Source: GCA-003244245 sp050700055 (GTDB lineage Bacteria; Actinomycetota; Actinomycetes; Mycobacteriales; Pseudonocardiaceae). From it: a stretch of 64,000 bases of DNA. Below are positions 37,709 to 47,490 of the stretch, one piece after another. Within the stretch, counting starts at the first letter, position 1, and each line of letters opens with the position of its first letter. The translations under genes and the position numbers were made by a program. The stretch covers positions 186,001-250,000 of the forward strand of contig JBOHGE010000001.1 of NCBI GenBank assembly GCA_050700055.1, read 5' to 3'. The notes below the pieces were generated by a model that searched no databases, was not told where the DNA came from, and was given only the letters and a program-made list of their open reading frames with translations.

Positions 37709-39623
37709 CATGTCGCACCCCGAGAATAGCGTCACGACAGAGGGGATGTCTTTCGTGTCGGACGTCGCAGGCGGTGATGAGCCGCGCGAGAGTAAACGTC
37801 TGGATCCGATGGACGTCTATATAGAGTCTGCTGCGCAACGGGTGAGCACTCGACGCCTGCCTCGCGTCCTCGCTAGCGCGATGAGGCTGACCTGGGAAGC
37901 GAGCCGCCGTGGATTCCTCGTCGCTGCTGGTCTGCAAGTTCTCGGTGCGCTGATGGTGAGTGCGCTGGTCGTCGTCGGGAAGCTGGCGCTCGACGCCATC
38001 CTCAGCGCAGGCAGTGGTGGCACCGATGTCGGCAGGCTCGTCCCGGTTGTAGCTCTCCTCGCTTTCGTCACTGCTGTCGGCGCGGCGGCTTCGACGCTCC
38101 AGCAGCAGCAGCAGCGGCTGCTGGGTGAGGAGGTCTCCCTCGCCGCATGGCGACGGTTGCTCGATGTGACCGGTCGAGTGGGACTGGAGTTCTACGAATC
38201 TCCCAAGTTCTACGATCAGCTGCAGCGCGTGCAGACTAATGCCATCATCCAACCGATTACGGTGACCACCTCTGTCTTCGGTCTCATCGGTGCAGCGTTC
38301 GGCACCGTGGGTCTGCTCGGGGTGCTGCTGTACATCGAACCGTTACTCGTTCCCGTCCTCCTGCTCGCCGGTATACCGAATGTGTTGCTGTCACGGAGAG
38401 CCAGCCGTACCGAGTTCAGGTTCATCGCGGAAGCGACCCCGATCTATCGCGCGCGGGAGTATCTCAGAACCGTGCTCACCGGCCGTGACGAGGCGAAAGA
38501 AGTGCGTGCATTCGGAGCGGAACGGGCTCTGCGATCGCGACACGATGATCGCTCCCAGGAGTATCTTCGAACCTTGCGCAAGCATATTCGCATTCGCCAG
38601 GCATACGCGCTCGGGGGTGTGACGACAAACGCAATAGCCTTGGTTCTCACCTTGAGTATGCTCGTCTGGCTTCTGTCCCAGGGGCGGATCGAGCTGGCCG
38701 ATGCGGGCGCTGCGGCGCTCGGTATCCGACTCCTGAGCGCGGGACTGGACCGGATTTTCCAGTCGATCGCGGGGCTTTTCCAGTCCTCGGTGTTCCTGTC
38801 CGATCTTGAACGGTTCCTCAGCCTCGCCGTGGTGGCCGATGGTCAAGGGTCAGGGATGGCCGCCACGTTTCGCCGGAGAATCACCGTGGACGGCGTCTCC
38901 TACACCTACCCGGGAAGCGCGGAGTCGGCGCTCGATGGTGTCAATTTGCACATAGATACCGGCGAGGTCGTTGCGATCGTCGGCGAGAACGGTTCCGGAA
39001 AGACCACCCTCGCGAAGTTGATCGCCGGGCTGTACCCGCCCAGCGCGGGACACATCGCCTGGGACGACGTGGACATCACCGAACTCGAACCTGCCGACGT
39101 CCGCCGCGGCGTGGCGGTCATCTTCCAGGACTTCGTCCGCTACCAGCTCACGGCGCTGGAGAATATCGGCCTTGGTGACCCTGAGCATGTGGACGACGAG
39201 GTCGCCGTCCGGGTAGCTGCTCGACAGTCCGGGGCGGCCGATTTCCTCGAGCGTCTACCGAACGGTTACTCGACCATCCTCAGCAAGGAGTACGCGGGCG
39301 GTCGCGACCTCTCGATCGGCCAGTGGCAACGGGTGGCGCTGGCGCGGGCGTTGCGCCGGGACGCGCCGCTGGTGATCCTTGATGAACCGAGCGCCGCGCT
39401 CGACCCGCGTGCCGAGCACGAGCTGTTCACCGACGTCCGGGCGACGCTTCAAGGCCGGTCGGCGCTACTGATCTCCCACCGTTACTCAACGGTGCGCTCG
39501 GCCGACCGCATCTATGTCATGCAATCCGGTCGGGTTATCGAGGCAGGAACCCATGACTCGTTGATGGCGGCCGCCGGGCTGTACTCCGAACTCTTCTCGC
39601 TGCAGGCCCGCGCGTATCGTTGA
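37701..39623 (+). CDS. ABC transporter, lasso peptide exporter/immunity (D protein)
   Basis: 640 residues. An N-terminal transmembrane domain with about six helices is followed by an ATPase domain: Walker A GENGSGKTT (about 428), Q-loop IFQDF, signature LSIGQWQ (about 537), Walker B LVILDEPS (about 556), H-loop LISHRYS. A fused half-transporter, typical for lasso export and self-protection. It overlaps the nucleotidyltransferase gene by 8 bases. Its last 500 bases are duplicated, inverted, at about 50580-51095 with near-identical sequence. Confidence 0.92.
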   Translation: MPDMSHPENSVTTEGMSFVSDVAGGDEPRESKRLDPMDVYIESAAQRVSTRRLPRVLASAMRLTWEASRRGFLVAAGLQVLGALMVSALVVVGKLALDAILSAGSGGTDVGRLVPVVALLAFVTAVGAAASTLQQQQQRLLGEEVSLAAWRRLLDVTGRVGLEFYESPKFYDQLQRVQTNAIIQPITVTTSVFGLIGAAFGTVGLLGVLLYIEPLLVPVLLLAGIPNVLLSRRASRTEFRFIAEATPIYRAREYLRTVLTGRDEAKEVRAFGAERALRSRHDDRSQEYLRTLRKHIRIRQAYALGGVTTNAIALVLTLSMLVWLLSQGRIELADAGAAALGIRLLSAGLDRIFQSIAGLFQSSVFLSDLERFLSLAVVADGQGSGMAATFRRRITVDGVSYTYPGSAESALDGVNLHIDTGEVVAIVGENGSGKTTLAKLIAGLYPPSAGHIAWDDVDITELEPADVRRGVAVIFQDFVRYQLTALENIGLGDPEHVDDEVAVRVAARQSGAADFLERLPNGYSTILSKEYAGGRDLSIGQWQRVALARALRRDAPLVILDEPSAALDPRAEHELFTDVRATLQGRSALLISHRYSTVRSADRIYVMQSGRVIEAGTHDSLMAAAGLYSELFSLQARAYR

Positions 39624-39714
39624 TGTGACGACTGAAGTGCAGACTAATTCCGGACCAGCCTTCTGATCTTCGGCGCACACCTGCACCGAAGGGTTCGGGT
39701 GCTGGTACCGCAGC

Positions 39715-40377
39715 CTAGGTGATCATATAGATCCGGGTGGCCCCCCATGGCGACCATCCCTGTCCAGATCTCGACCGTGGGATTGTCTTCAAGGGGACGA
39801 AGCGACCAGTGCCCATGAGGAACGAATCCTCGACCGGATTGTTGTAAACGACTCTGACCGTGCGCGGCGTTCGCTTGACAGATTCTAGCAGACGTTGAAC
39901 CACTGTTGCGAAGACCTGGTTCCGGAAGGGATTGGCGAAAAAGACCACGGTGACGTCATCGGGAATCTCGTAATCAAGTACATCCGATTGGACCAAGACT
40001 ATGTCCTTGCAACGAAGCCGATGGCGGTTGCGGTCAATATTGCCGCATGCGATGTCGTGAAGTTGCACGGCGAGCTCAACGCCGATTACTCGCTTGAACG
40101 GGTAGGTCGCAGCCTCGAGTACCATTCTGCCCATTCCTGAACCGAAATCGATGAACACGTCACGCTCGGTGACCTCGCGTCGTGGCAACGCCCGGCGTAG
40201 AGTAAGCCAGCTCGCCGGGGCGTAGTACACGCGATCCTGGCCGGCAAGTCCGAGGTCGTCGAGCAGGACCCGACCAGCTGTCTGTACCCCGAAGCGCCGT
40301 TCGAAAAGCTTTTCTGCGACCAGACGTCGTAGTTGCGCATAGGGCTGGCCGACGATCCTTGCGAGTGATCGTGTCAT
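39715..40377 (-). CDS. Class I methyltransferase, copy A of a duplicated gene
   Basis: 220 residues from ATG 40377. Motif I is VFIDFGSGMGRMVLEAATYPF, followed by VIGVELAVQLHDIACGNI and the motif IV-like VFFANPFRNQVF. Nearly identical over the whole length to copy B at 49335-49997. The upstream peptide DEENGSV is also conserved between copies, so the duplication extends beyond the gene. Function unknown: the NPF motif hints at N-methylation or a Dot1-like fold, but substrate is not predictable. It is convergent with the lasso exporter. Confidence 0.82.
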   Translation of the reverse strand: MTRSLARIVGQPYAQLRRLVAEKLFERRFGVQTAGRVLLDDLGLAGQDRVYYAPASWLTLRRALPRREVTERDVFIDFGSGMGRMVLEAATYPFKRVIGVELAVQLHDIACGNIDRNRHRLRCKDIVLVQSDVLDYEIPDDVTVVFFANPFRNQVFATVVQRLLESVKRTPRTVRVVYNNPVEDSFLMGTGRFVPLKTIPRSRSGQGWSPWGATRIYMIT

Positions 40378-40399
40378 AGCGACTGATCCGTTCTCCTCA

Positions 40400-40675
40400 T
40401 CATCGACGCGCCGCCTCGTACGCTGCGAGCAGCGCGGCGTGGGAGCACCCCAGGTGCACACCCCGGAAGCTGTTGGCCAGCCACCGCAGGCTGTCCTTCA
40501 GGACTCGCGCGCTGTTGTGGGTGACCACCCTCGTGGCGACGGCTGGGCGATCCAAGTTCATATCCGAGTGTTCGAACAATCGTCGGGTTATGTTACAGCG
40601 GACGATAGAATCGGCTGGGGCACTGATTTCGATCGTAATGCGCCCAAGCCGCGACCGCTTACAAAGAGTTCCCAC
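40400..40675 (-). pseudogene. Family 2 glycosyltransferase fragment, copy A
   Basis: 91 residues resembling only a glycosyltransferase N-terminus: LDRPAVATRVVTHNSARVLKDSLRWLANSFRGV matches the start of WbbL-like enzymes, then the frame turns into unrelated sequence and stops. A longer but also broken copy is at 50128-50514. It sits directly upstream of the duplicated methyltransferase in both places. Confidence 0.7.
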
Positions 40676-40702
40676 ATGGAGAAGCCAGCCTGGTCCTTGT
40701 CG

Positions 40703-41785
40703 TCATGAGCGCCGCTTACGCCCAGCTCTGATAACGCTTCGTATCCGAGGGCCTAACGGCGATGATCCGATCTCGTCGAGCACCCAACGTCGGGTCCGGT
40801 GTAGCCGTCGCTGCAGTGACCCGGCAGTCACCATGCCCTCACAGACCAGCGTGTGGCCCGTCATGGCGCGTCGCTTGTACTCGTCCTCACCTCGGCCTAG
40901 GTCGATCCGCACCAGACCAAGTGCGGGCGCAGCGATGACGAGTTCTCTCAGAAGAACCCAGCCTGGAGCGAGATGTGCATGCGCCTGCTCGTAGACCGGG
41001 AACCACCAATGCAGTACTGGTCCATCGCGTAGTCCGAAATGCGCTGCCAGCAAGTGTGGCCCAGCAAAAACCGCCGAGAGTACGCCACCGAACGAGCTAT
41101 CCCGGGTGCGCAATAATTGGAGTAACAGCTCGCGCCGGGAAGGGACTGCCAGCGCGTCGCGGACACCGGTTGCAGCGTACTGGGCTCGTTTAAGCGACAC
41201 CACCCGTTCGAGCAGCGCTGAATCCGTGGAGCCGGCCACGAACCGTACAGGACCAAGCTCCCGTTCTGCTTTGCGTACCCGGCGGCGAGCCTGACCCATA
41301 TTTTCCTTACCGCTGCGAGACGCCCTACCGAGGTACCCGTCCAATCCGCCGGTGACATCGATGTACGGCGAGGACCGCCGAGTCTCGACCCACGGCTCGA
41401 AGCCGGAGACTCCATCAAGCAGATGGTCGAACTCAAAACCCCGCACTCCGGCGGCACGAATGAGGTACTTTGGCTGGCACGTCGTTGCCGGGCTGATGAT
41501 CGGCCCCTGAAAGTCGACTGCAGGCCATCCCGCGGGGCGGGCGATACGACCTTGCTTCTGGATCGGCATTAAGGAGGTCACGGTCCCGCGGGCATCGGCA
41601 TCAACCACGACTCGGACATCGCCGCAGACATTATGGACAGCCGCCGCAAACCCTGGATTGAAGTACGGGCTGTCCAGACTGGGGTTGCTTGCCCTAAGGG
41701 TTTGCCAGGCATTCAGATGAGGTGTCTCGAGGCGGTGGAAGTCGACCGCGTAATAACCTGGCACGGGATGACCAGACCCGGTCAT
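40703..41785 (-). CDS. GNAT-fold acyltransferase (CelD/BcsL/FemAB-like)
   Basis: 360 residues from ATG 41785, whose ATGA overlaps the deacetylase stop. Two GNAT-like halves; the second contains LERVVSLKRAQYAATG, GGVLSAVFAGPHLLAAHFGLRDGPVLHWWFPVYEQAHAHLAPGWVLLREL and DLGRGEDEYKRR, the pattern of acetyltransferases in cellulose and exopolysaccharide loci. It probably acetylates or otherwise acylates the polysaccharide or its precursor. Translational coupling to a deacetylase suggests the two tailor the same amino-sugar polymer. Confidence 0.82.
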   Translation of the reverse strand: MTGSGHPVPGYYAVDFHRLETPHLNAWQTLRASNPSLDSPYFNPGFAAAVHNVCGDVRVVVDADARGTVTSLMPIQKQGRIARPAGWPAVDFQGPIISPATTCQPKYLIRAAGVRGFEFDHLLDGVSGFEPWVETRRSSPYIDVTGGLDGYLGRASRSGKENMGQARRRVRKAERELGPVRFVAGSTDSALLERVVSLKRAQYAATGVRDALAVPSRRELLLQLLRTRDSSFGGVLSAVFAGPHLLAAHFGLRDGPVLHWWFPVYEQAHAHLAPGWVLLRELVIAAPALGLVRIDLGRGEDEYKRRAMTGHTLVCEGMVTAGSLQRRLHRTRRWVLDEIGSSPLGPRIRSVIRAGRKRRS

Positions 41786-42477
41786 CGGGCTTCCACCGGA
41801 CCTCGCCAACGCTTTATTGTGGTAGCTGTAATCCGCCGGAAATATGGCACAAGGCCGGTCCGGCTATCAGCCAGGATTTGGGTCTCTTCGGGTGTCATAT
41901 CCGATCGCAGACTGGTCCGGGCCTGCAGCCAAGCATCGGCCCGCGCCCGGCCCCCGTCGGAGGTGTAGACACGCGTCACCGATGCCTGGCGCAGCCGCCG
42001 CAGTACAGTTCGGTCGTAGGCACCGAACGGCACCGCAACCCGGTGAACATGCTGCCCTGCGAGTTCGGCCAGCACGCGAAGGGCTTGGTCGATCTCCTGG
42101 TCGGCGGCGGCGTCATCAAGCGCGCGCCAGTTCCGGTGCGCCCACCCATGGGAGCCGATCGACATGCCGGCGGCCACGAGCTCACGCAGTTCGGACCGGT
42201 CGATCCGACCCGGCTCACCGATCTGGCTAGCGATCAAGAAAAACTCAGCCTTCAAACCCCGCTCAAGAAGCCGGGGCAGCGCGATCTGGACATCGGAGCA
42301 GTTGCCATCGTCAAAGGTGAGGCGCATGGCAGGATGTTCCATCACTACGTCGAGCACATGCTCCAGCTGCGCGATGTCGATCCATGTCGTGGATTCTCCG
42401 GGATTGAGTTCACGGGTGGACTGACCCACTCCGTGCACGGTCAGGTTCGTGACCGTGGTAGTCCGCTCAGCAAGCAC
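41782..42477 (-). CDS. Polysaccharide deacetylase
   Basis: 231 residues. NodB-type deacetylase: MRLTFDDGNCSD (catalytic and metal Asp, D56-D57), the His motif SIGSHGWAHRNW, and a final RVYTSDGG segment. It removes acetyl groups from N-acetylated sugars in extracellular or lipid-linked glycans. No signal peptide is evident, so a cytoplasmic or membrane-face role is possible. It has relatives in this window: a truncated one at 28683-29129 and a possible remnant near 54361-54642. It is coupled to the GNAT acyltransferase by a 4-base overlap. Confidence 0.88.
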   Translation of the reverse strand: MLAERTTTVTNLTVHGVGQSTRELNPGESTTWIDIAQLEHVLDVVMEHPAMRLTFDDGNCSDVQIALPRLLERGLKAEFFLIASQIGEPGRIDRSELRELVAAGMSIGSHGWAHRNWRALDDAAADQEIDQALRVLAELAGQHVHRVAVPFGAYDRTVLRRLRQASVTRVYTSDGGRARADAWLQARTSLRSDMTPEETQILADSRTGLVPYFRRITATTIKRWRGPVEAR

Positions 42478-42996
42478 CGCTACCTCGCAGATCCACTCTC
42501 GAACACCTGCACAAGACCGTCGTGAATCGCTTAGCCAAGGGCGAGATGCCGTCTGCAGTGTGCTCCCGTGCGGTCAGCATGTCGTTATTTCCCGCTCCAG
42601 TTCTAGCATCCAAGATCGCAAGCCGAGATTCAAGGGATGAACACCTCATTGCGTTACCTTCCGCATACGCTCAGGTCCGCTGGACTCTTGGAAACCAGTT
42701 CTCTAGGTGACTTGATTATCTGCGATGCCAAGTCACTCGTTACAGTCTTCGAGGAGGGCAGCCAGCGGTGTCCCACCTGAGCGGTCAATATGATCAAAAA
42801 CCCAGTTGCGGTAGCACGGCTCCACGCCCGGACCAGCTGAGAGCCGTGCTCAGTTGATCAACTCCGCAATCGCCGTGAAGCGACATCGACCGAGTCAGGT
42901 AGCGAAATCCTGGATACGTAACGCTGATCTAGCACCCACCGACTGTCTCCGTGCGGGCTTGGTACACGCAGCCGCCCGCTACCAGGGTATTCCGAG
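42478..42996. other. Divergent intergenic region
   Basis: 519 bases between the minus-strand deacetylase operon and the plus-strand glycosyltransferase operon. No supported gene on either strand. Expected to hold two divergent promoters; no operator-like repeat recognised. Confidence 0.5.
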
Positions 42997-44379
42997 ATGA
43001 TCGACAGTGAAGAGGAGCAGGAGAGGTTGCTCAGGCAGCACGTCTTGATCATCGTTCAGAACCTTCCGGTGCCGTTGGACCGACGGGTCTGGCTGGAGTG
43101 CCAGGCGCTGTGTGAGTCGGGTTACGCGGTCTCGGTCATCTGCCCGAAGGGTCCCGGTGATCCGCGCTATGAGGTTCTCGACGGCGTCTACCTGTACAAG
43201 TACCGGCCGGCGCCGTCGGCGTCTGGTGCGTTGGGCTACCTCGCAGAGTTCGTATACTGCTGGCTCCGCGCTGCCGTGTTGTCGGTCCGCGTCAACAAGC
43301 GGCAACCGATCGCCGTCATCCAAGCCTGCAACCCACCGGATACGTACTGGGCGCTCGCCAGACTCTGGCGGTGGGCTAGCGGTGGTCGAGTCACCTTCGT
43401 GTTCGATCACCACGACCTGAACCCCGAGGTGTATGTCTCGCGGTTCGGGAAACCGACAAGCGTGTTGAGCCGACTTCAGCTCCGAGTACTTCGGTGGCTT
43501 GAGCGCCGGACATTCCGCACGGCAGACCACGTGATCTCCACCAACGAGTCCTATCGCCGGATCGCGGTCGGCCGAGGCGGGGTGCAACCGTGCCGCACGA
43601 CCGTTGTTCGCAGTGGACCTGATGTCTGGCAGATGCGACCGATCCACCCGATCCCCGGGCTGCGCAAGGGGCGCGACCATTTGCTGGTCTACCTGGGGAT
43701 CATGGGACCACAGGACGGCGTCGACCTGGTGATCAGAATCACCGAGATCCTTATCCATCGCATGGGCTTCGACGTCCATACAGCGCTGCTCGGCTTCGGA
43801 GACAGCTTCGACGAGCTCATCGAACTGGCACGTCGGCTCGGTGTCGAGGACCGAGTGATCTTTACCGGCCGAGCGGACCGCAAGATGATCGGCGAGTACC
43901 TTTCCTCGGCCGATGTCGGATTGTCCCCTGACCCGTTGAGCCCGCTGAACGACGTGTCGACCATGAACAAGACCATGGAGTACCTGTCCTACGCGCTGCC
44001 CGTGGTGGCTTTCGACCTGACTGAGACGAGGGTCTCGGCCGGAGACGCGGCATGTTACGTCGATACCCGCGCACCCGACGGTGTCGATCTCTTTGCGAAC
44101 ACCGTGGCGCAGCTTCTAGAAGATTCCGCTCTCCGTGCAGACATGACCGTCGCGGCCCGGCGGCGCGCCGAACAGGTGCTTGATTGGCAGCCACAACGTC
44201 GTGCATATGTGGGCGTTTACGACGCGCTCGGCGGGGTGCAGAGGTGGCCTGGCGACGTTGCCCGGCCGCGCAGCAATCATGACGAGTGGGGGCGCGAGTT
44301 CGTCGACGTGACCGGCGACAGGGAGCTTCGACGGCTGACGATGAGCCGTACCGCTCGAATCAGTTCTGAAGGGTCGTAA
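42997..44379 (+). CDS. Family 4 glycosyltransferase
   Basis: 460 residues. GT-B fold: an N-terminal domain beginning VLIIVQNLPVPLDRRVWLECQAL and containing FDHHDLNPEVYVSR, then a donor domain with LLVYLGIMGPQDGVDL, RVIFTGRADRKMIGEYLSSADVGLSPDP and the E-x7-E-like MNKTMEYLSYALPVVAFD. These are typical retaining GT4 motifs of exopolysaccharide loci. It is the first gene of a plus-strand operon followed after 2 bases by a methyltransferase, then chain-length and polymerase genes. Confidence 0.9.
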   Translation: MIDSEEEQERLLRQHVLIIVQNLPVPLDRRVWLECQALCESGYAVSVICPKGPGDPRYEVLDGVYLYKYRPAPSASGALGYLAEFVYCWLRAAVLSVRVNKRQPIAVIQACNPPDTYWALARLWRWASGGRVTFVFDHHDLNPEVYVSRFGKPTSVLSRLQLRVLRWLERRTFRTADHVISTNESYRRIAVGRGGVQPCRTTVVRSGPDVWQMRPIHPIPGLRKGRDHLLVYLGIMGPQDGVDLVIRITEILIHRMGFDVHTALLGFGDSFDELIELARRLGVEDRVIFTGRADRKMIGEYLSSADVGLSPDPLSPLNDVSTMNKTMEYLSYALPVVAFDLTETRVSAGDAACYVDTRAPDGVDLFANTVAQLLEDSALRADMTVAARRRAEQVLDWQPQRRAYVGVYDALGGVQRWPGDVARPRSNHDEWGREFVDVTGDRELRRLTMSRTARISSEGS

Positions 44380-44381
44380 AC

Positions 44382-45047
44382 GTGAACGAGATGTTCGGGG
44401 CGAGAGTACGTCGACTGCTTTCGGATCCCTCTAACCCGCGCTCATTGTCGTCGCACGCGCGTCACCGCCGATGGGCAGAGTTCATGCGACAGTTCCCGTC
44501 GTTACCTGAGATGAGAGTTCTCGACCTCGGTGGCACGCCAGCATTCTGGCGCGCAGTACCGTACCAGCCTGCAGCCCTCACAACGGTGAACCTTGAGCCG
44601 TCTGAGGCTGATGAGCCGTGGATCAACCACGTGGTTGGAGACGCATGCGAGTTTCGTGTGGTCAGCTCGCTGCGGTATGATCTTGTCGTATCCAACAGTG
44701 TTCTCGAGCACGTCGGCGGACACGAACAGCGACGACGGCTGGCCGAGGTCGTCCACGAGTCAGCTCCCGCGCACTGGGTGCAAACCCCTTATCGCTACTT
44801 TCCGATCGAGCCGCACTGGCTTGCACCGGGTTGGCAATTTCTGCCGCCGGCAGGTCGGGCCGCCGTCTTGAGTCACTGGCCGTTCTGCCACGGTGGACGG
44901 CCGCGTGACCGAACGAGCGCCCTGCAGATGGTGCTCACCACGGAACTCGTCGGAAACGCGGAGATGCGCCTGCTGTTCCCCAGTTCGAAAATCTGGTGTG
45001 AACGCGTCGTCGGGCTGACCAAGTCCATCGTCGCTGTGCGGAAGTGA
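44382..45047 (+). CDS. Class I SAM-dependent methyltransferase
   Basis: 221 residues from GTG 44382, with GAAGGG upstream. Motif I is MRVLDLGGTPAFWRAV, acidic strand TTVNLEPSEADEP, then YDLVVSNSVLEHVGGHEQRRRLAEVVHES, the usual pattern of sugar or lipid methyltransferases in polysaccharide loci. The start lies 2 bases after the GT4 stop, so they are co-translated; a sugar O-methyl transfer on the repeat unit is the likely role. Confidence 0.85.
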   Translation: MNEMFGARVRRLLSDPSNPRSLSSHARHRRWAEFMRQFPSLPEMRVLDLGGTPAFWRAVPYQPAALTTVNLEPSEADEPWINHVVGDACEFRVVSSLRYDLVVSNSVLEHVGGHEQRRRLAEVVHESAPAHWVQTPYRYFPIEPHWLAPGWQFLPPAGRAAVLSHWPFCHGGRPRDRTSALQMVLTTELVGNAEMRLLFPSSKIWCERVVGLTKSIVAVRK

Positions 45048-45183
45048 CCGGATGCACGGGTGCTCAGGTGGACCAGCTACGACCTACGACGTAACAACCT
45101 ATGTCGGTCGAGCGATACCCATCAGAGTGAGAGGGACCATCGCAGGACCTGCGCGTGTCACGACAGCTGACGAGGGTTGAAAA

Positions 45184-45870
45184 ATGGACATCTGGCGATT
45201 ACTCACCGCCATCATCCGCAGGTGGTACGTCATCACCCCACTTCTCGTTTCAACGGTTGCGGCAGCTGTGACCATCGGAGACTGGGTCAGGCCCGAGTAC
45301 AAGACGTCCGCGATTATCAATATAGTTCCCGGCAATGTAAGTATTCAACAAAGGGCGGCCCAGCAGTCGGCCAATCCCTACCTCGTACTCAGCTACACGG
45401 CTGGTGTACTCCAATATGTACTCAGCAGCAGCAGCGCGCGGCAAGATCTGCTGACATCCGGCTTGACCGGGACCTACCAGGTCAAGGCGATCCCGAACAG
45501 CTCCTTTATCGGCATCGACGTCGCGGCCAATGATCCCGAACTTGCCATTGCGACCGGGCGCGGAGTCATCGAGAGCGCGCGGCAGATCTTGGCAAAGCGA
45601 CAAGATGCTGTCGAGGCGTCAACGACTCGCGTGTCGATCGATGTTCTCGACGATGCTGACACTGTGTTGCCGTCCACCAGCGGGCAGTTGCAGGCATTAG
45701 CCTCGGTGCTGGCTGTCGGTGTCATCATCAGCATCATAGTCACTGTCCTCATTGATGATCTACTGGTTCTCCGCCGCCGTCGTAACCGACAAACGAACGC
45801 GGAGGTGACGCCGTCGAGCAACGGTGTGGTCAAGGTTTCAGCAAGGTCGTCGCACCGGGCACGCGGTTAG
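45184..45870 (+). CDS. Wzz/YveK-type chain-length regulator
   Basis: 228 residues. Two transmembrane helices near the ends (RRWYVITPLLVSTVAAAVTI and ASVLAVGVIISIIVTVLI) flank a periplasm-side domain with EYKTSAIINIVPGN and a coiled segment. This is the polysaccharide co-polymerase layout. There is no fused tyrosine kinase domain. It controls the polymer length made by the Wzy-type protein encoded next. Confidence 0.85.
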   Translation: MDIWRLLTAIIRRWYVITPLLVSTVAAAVTIGDWVRPEYKTSAIINIVPGNVSIQQRAAQQSANPYLVLSYTAGVLQYVLSSSSARQDLLTSGLTGTYQVKAIPNSSFIGIDVAANDPELAIATGRGVIESARQILAKRQDAVEASTTRVSIDVLDDADTVLPSTSGQLQALASVLAVGVIISIIVTVLIDDLLVLRRRRNRQTNAEVTPSSNGVVKVSARSSHRARG

Positions 45871-45874
45871 CCCG

Positions 45875-47473
45875 GTGCAACGACTCGCCGGACTCCCACG
45901 CGAAGATGATCAGCCGTTACTGCTGAGATCTCGCCACCCCCCCACGCCCATTCTTGTCCACTTCCTCGTCCGATCGCCCCAGCGGTATGGACTGCCCGGA
46001 TTTAGCCGCCCCAATATATTCCTTTTTCTTGTCACTACTTTTCTCGCTCTTCAGTTCCTGATACCGGCCACGCTCGTGATCGGCGGCCTCGGGGCTGCCG
46101 GCCGACCCTCAGTGGTAACTGCGTTGGGTCTCAGCCTCGTCTGGATGGCGAGTTGGTTCTGCGTTAATTTTATTCCCGCCGGCTTCCAGCCGGTCCGATG
46201 GCTCGTCACAGCGTTCTTCGTTACAGCCGTTCTGGCTTACGCGGTCGGCTATACGCGCGGCCTGTCTGAAGCAGAGGCCAGGGGCTCCGATCGACACCTG
46301 ATCCTCATCATCGCGATGTGCGGCCTGGCCCTCGTACTCGCGGACGGGGCACCGGACCGCCGAACGCTTGATGCGGTTCTGCTGCGGCTCACCTACTTCT
46401 CCGGTATCATGGCGGCCATCGGGGCCATCCAGGCGCTATTTCGCGTCAACCCCATCAACTACATTCAGATACCAGGAATGCGGGTCAATGCCACGCTCGT
46501 CGGAATTGGTGAGCGTGGCGACCAGGATCTCGCCCGAGTTGCCGGGACCGCGAGCCACTTCATCGAGTTTGGTGTCGTGCTCGCAGTTGTGTCGCCAATC
46601 GCCGTCCATTATGCTCTGCAATCCGTCGGCCGCGCACAACAAATCCGTCGGTGGGGGCTCACGTTTCTCATCGCGTCTGGTGTGCCGTTCTCGATCTCAC
46701 GTTCAGCGGTCCTGAGCTTGGCAGTCGGCCTCGGCATCCTCGCAGTCGCCTGGACCTGGCGGACCCGGATATTCGCGCTGATAATCGGCGTTGTGGCGAC
46801 GGTGACATTCCGCGTGCTGCAACCCGGTATTCTCGGGACGATCTTTTCGTTGTTCAAGAATGCAAAATATGACCCCAGTGTGCAGCACAGGACCGACGAC
46901 TATCCCATCGTCGAGGGGTACTTCTCGGACCGACCGTGGTTCGGTCGTGGACTGGCCACATTCCTCCCAAGGCAGTACATCCTGCTGGACAACGAGTTCC
47001 TGGTCACGCTCATCTGCGGCGGCCTGGTGGCGCTCACCGCATTCGTCATGTTGTTCGTCGGAGGCTACTTCGTGGGCCGCAGCATCCGTCATCACGGCAT
47101 TGACAACTCTACACGGCACCTCGGCCAAGCGCTTGCCGCTTCACTTGTCGCGGCGTTCGTCGCAACAGGTACTTTCGACGCGATGAGCTTTCCCACTTTC
47201 GTAGGTGTCCTCTTCCTGCTGCTCGGTGCGACGGGAGCACTGTTCCGCCTACGTCGGACGACGGACGTGCACCCGACCGACTGTGACCCTCATTCCCGTC
47301 GGGTCGAGTCACTGGCGCCGGTGCTCTGTACGACACTCGGGGTTCGGTGGCAGCGACTGCTCAAGGTTGGCATACCCGGGGTACGCGCTGGCCGGACGAC
47401 GCATTGGCGGCAGTATGATAACGGGTCGAGGAGGGTGGGTGAACATAAGCGTGGGAGCACGCGTCAGCATTGA
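45875..47473 (+). CDS. O-antigen polymerase/ligase-like protein (Wzy)
   Basis: 532 residues from GTG 45875, 4 bases after the Wzz-like stop; the frame is open to an earlier GTG at 45824. About ten to twelve membrane helices, and the Wzy/WaaL-type motif region HRTDDYPIVEGYFSDRPWFGRGLATFLPRQYILLDNEFLVTL (large external loop between late helices, with DNEFL). It polymerises lipid-linked repeat units outside the membrane. The C-terminal 60 residues are hydrophilic and may be poorly conserved. Confidence 0.87.
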   Translation: MQRLAGLPREDDQPLLLRSRHPPTPILVHFLVRSPQRYGLPGFSRPNIFLFLVTTFLALQFLIPATLVIGGLGAAGRPSVVTALGLSLVWMASWFCVNFIPAGFQPVRWLVTAFFVTAVLAYAVGYTRGLSEAEARGSDRHLILIIAMCGLALVLADGAPDRRTLDAVLLRLTYFSGIMAAIGAIQALFRVNPINYIQIPGMRVNATLVGIGERGDQDLARVAGTASHFIEFGVVLAVVSPIAVHYALQSVGRAQQIRRWGLTFLIASGVPFSISRSAVLSLAVGLGILAVAWTWRTRIFALIIGVVATVTFRVLQPGILGTIFSLFKNAKYDPSVQHRTDDYPIVEGYFSDRPWFGRGLATFLPRQYILLDNEFLVTLICGGLVALTAFVMLFVGGYFVGRSIRHHGIDNSTRHLGQALAASLVAAFVATGTFDAMSFPTFVGVLFLLLGATGALFRLRRTTDVHPTDCDPHSRRVESLAPVLCTTLGVRWQRLLKVGIPGVRAGRTTHWRQYDNGSRRVGEHKRGSTRQH

Positions 47474-47490
47474 CAGTTGCTCAGTGCTCG

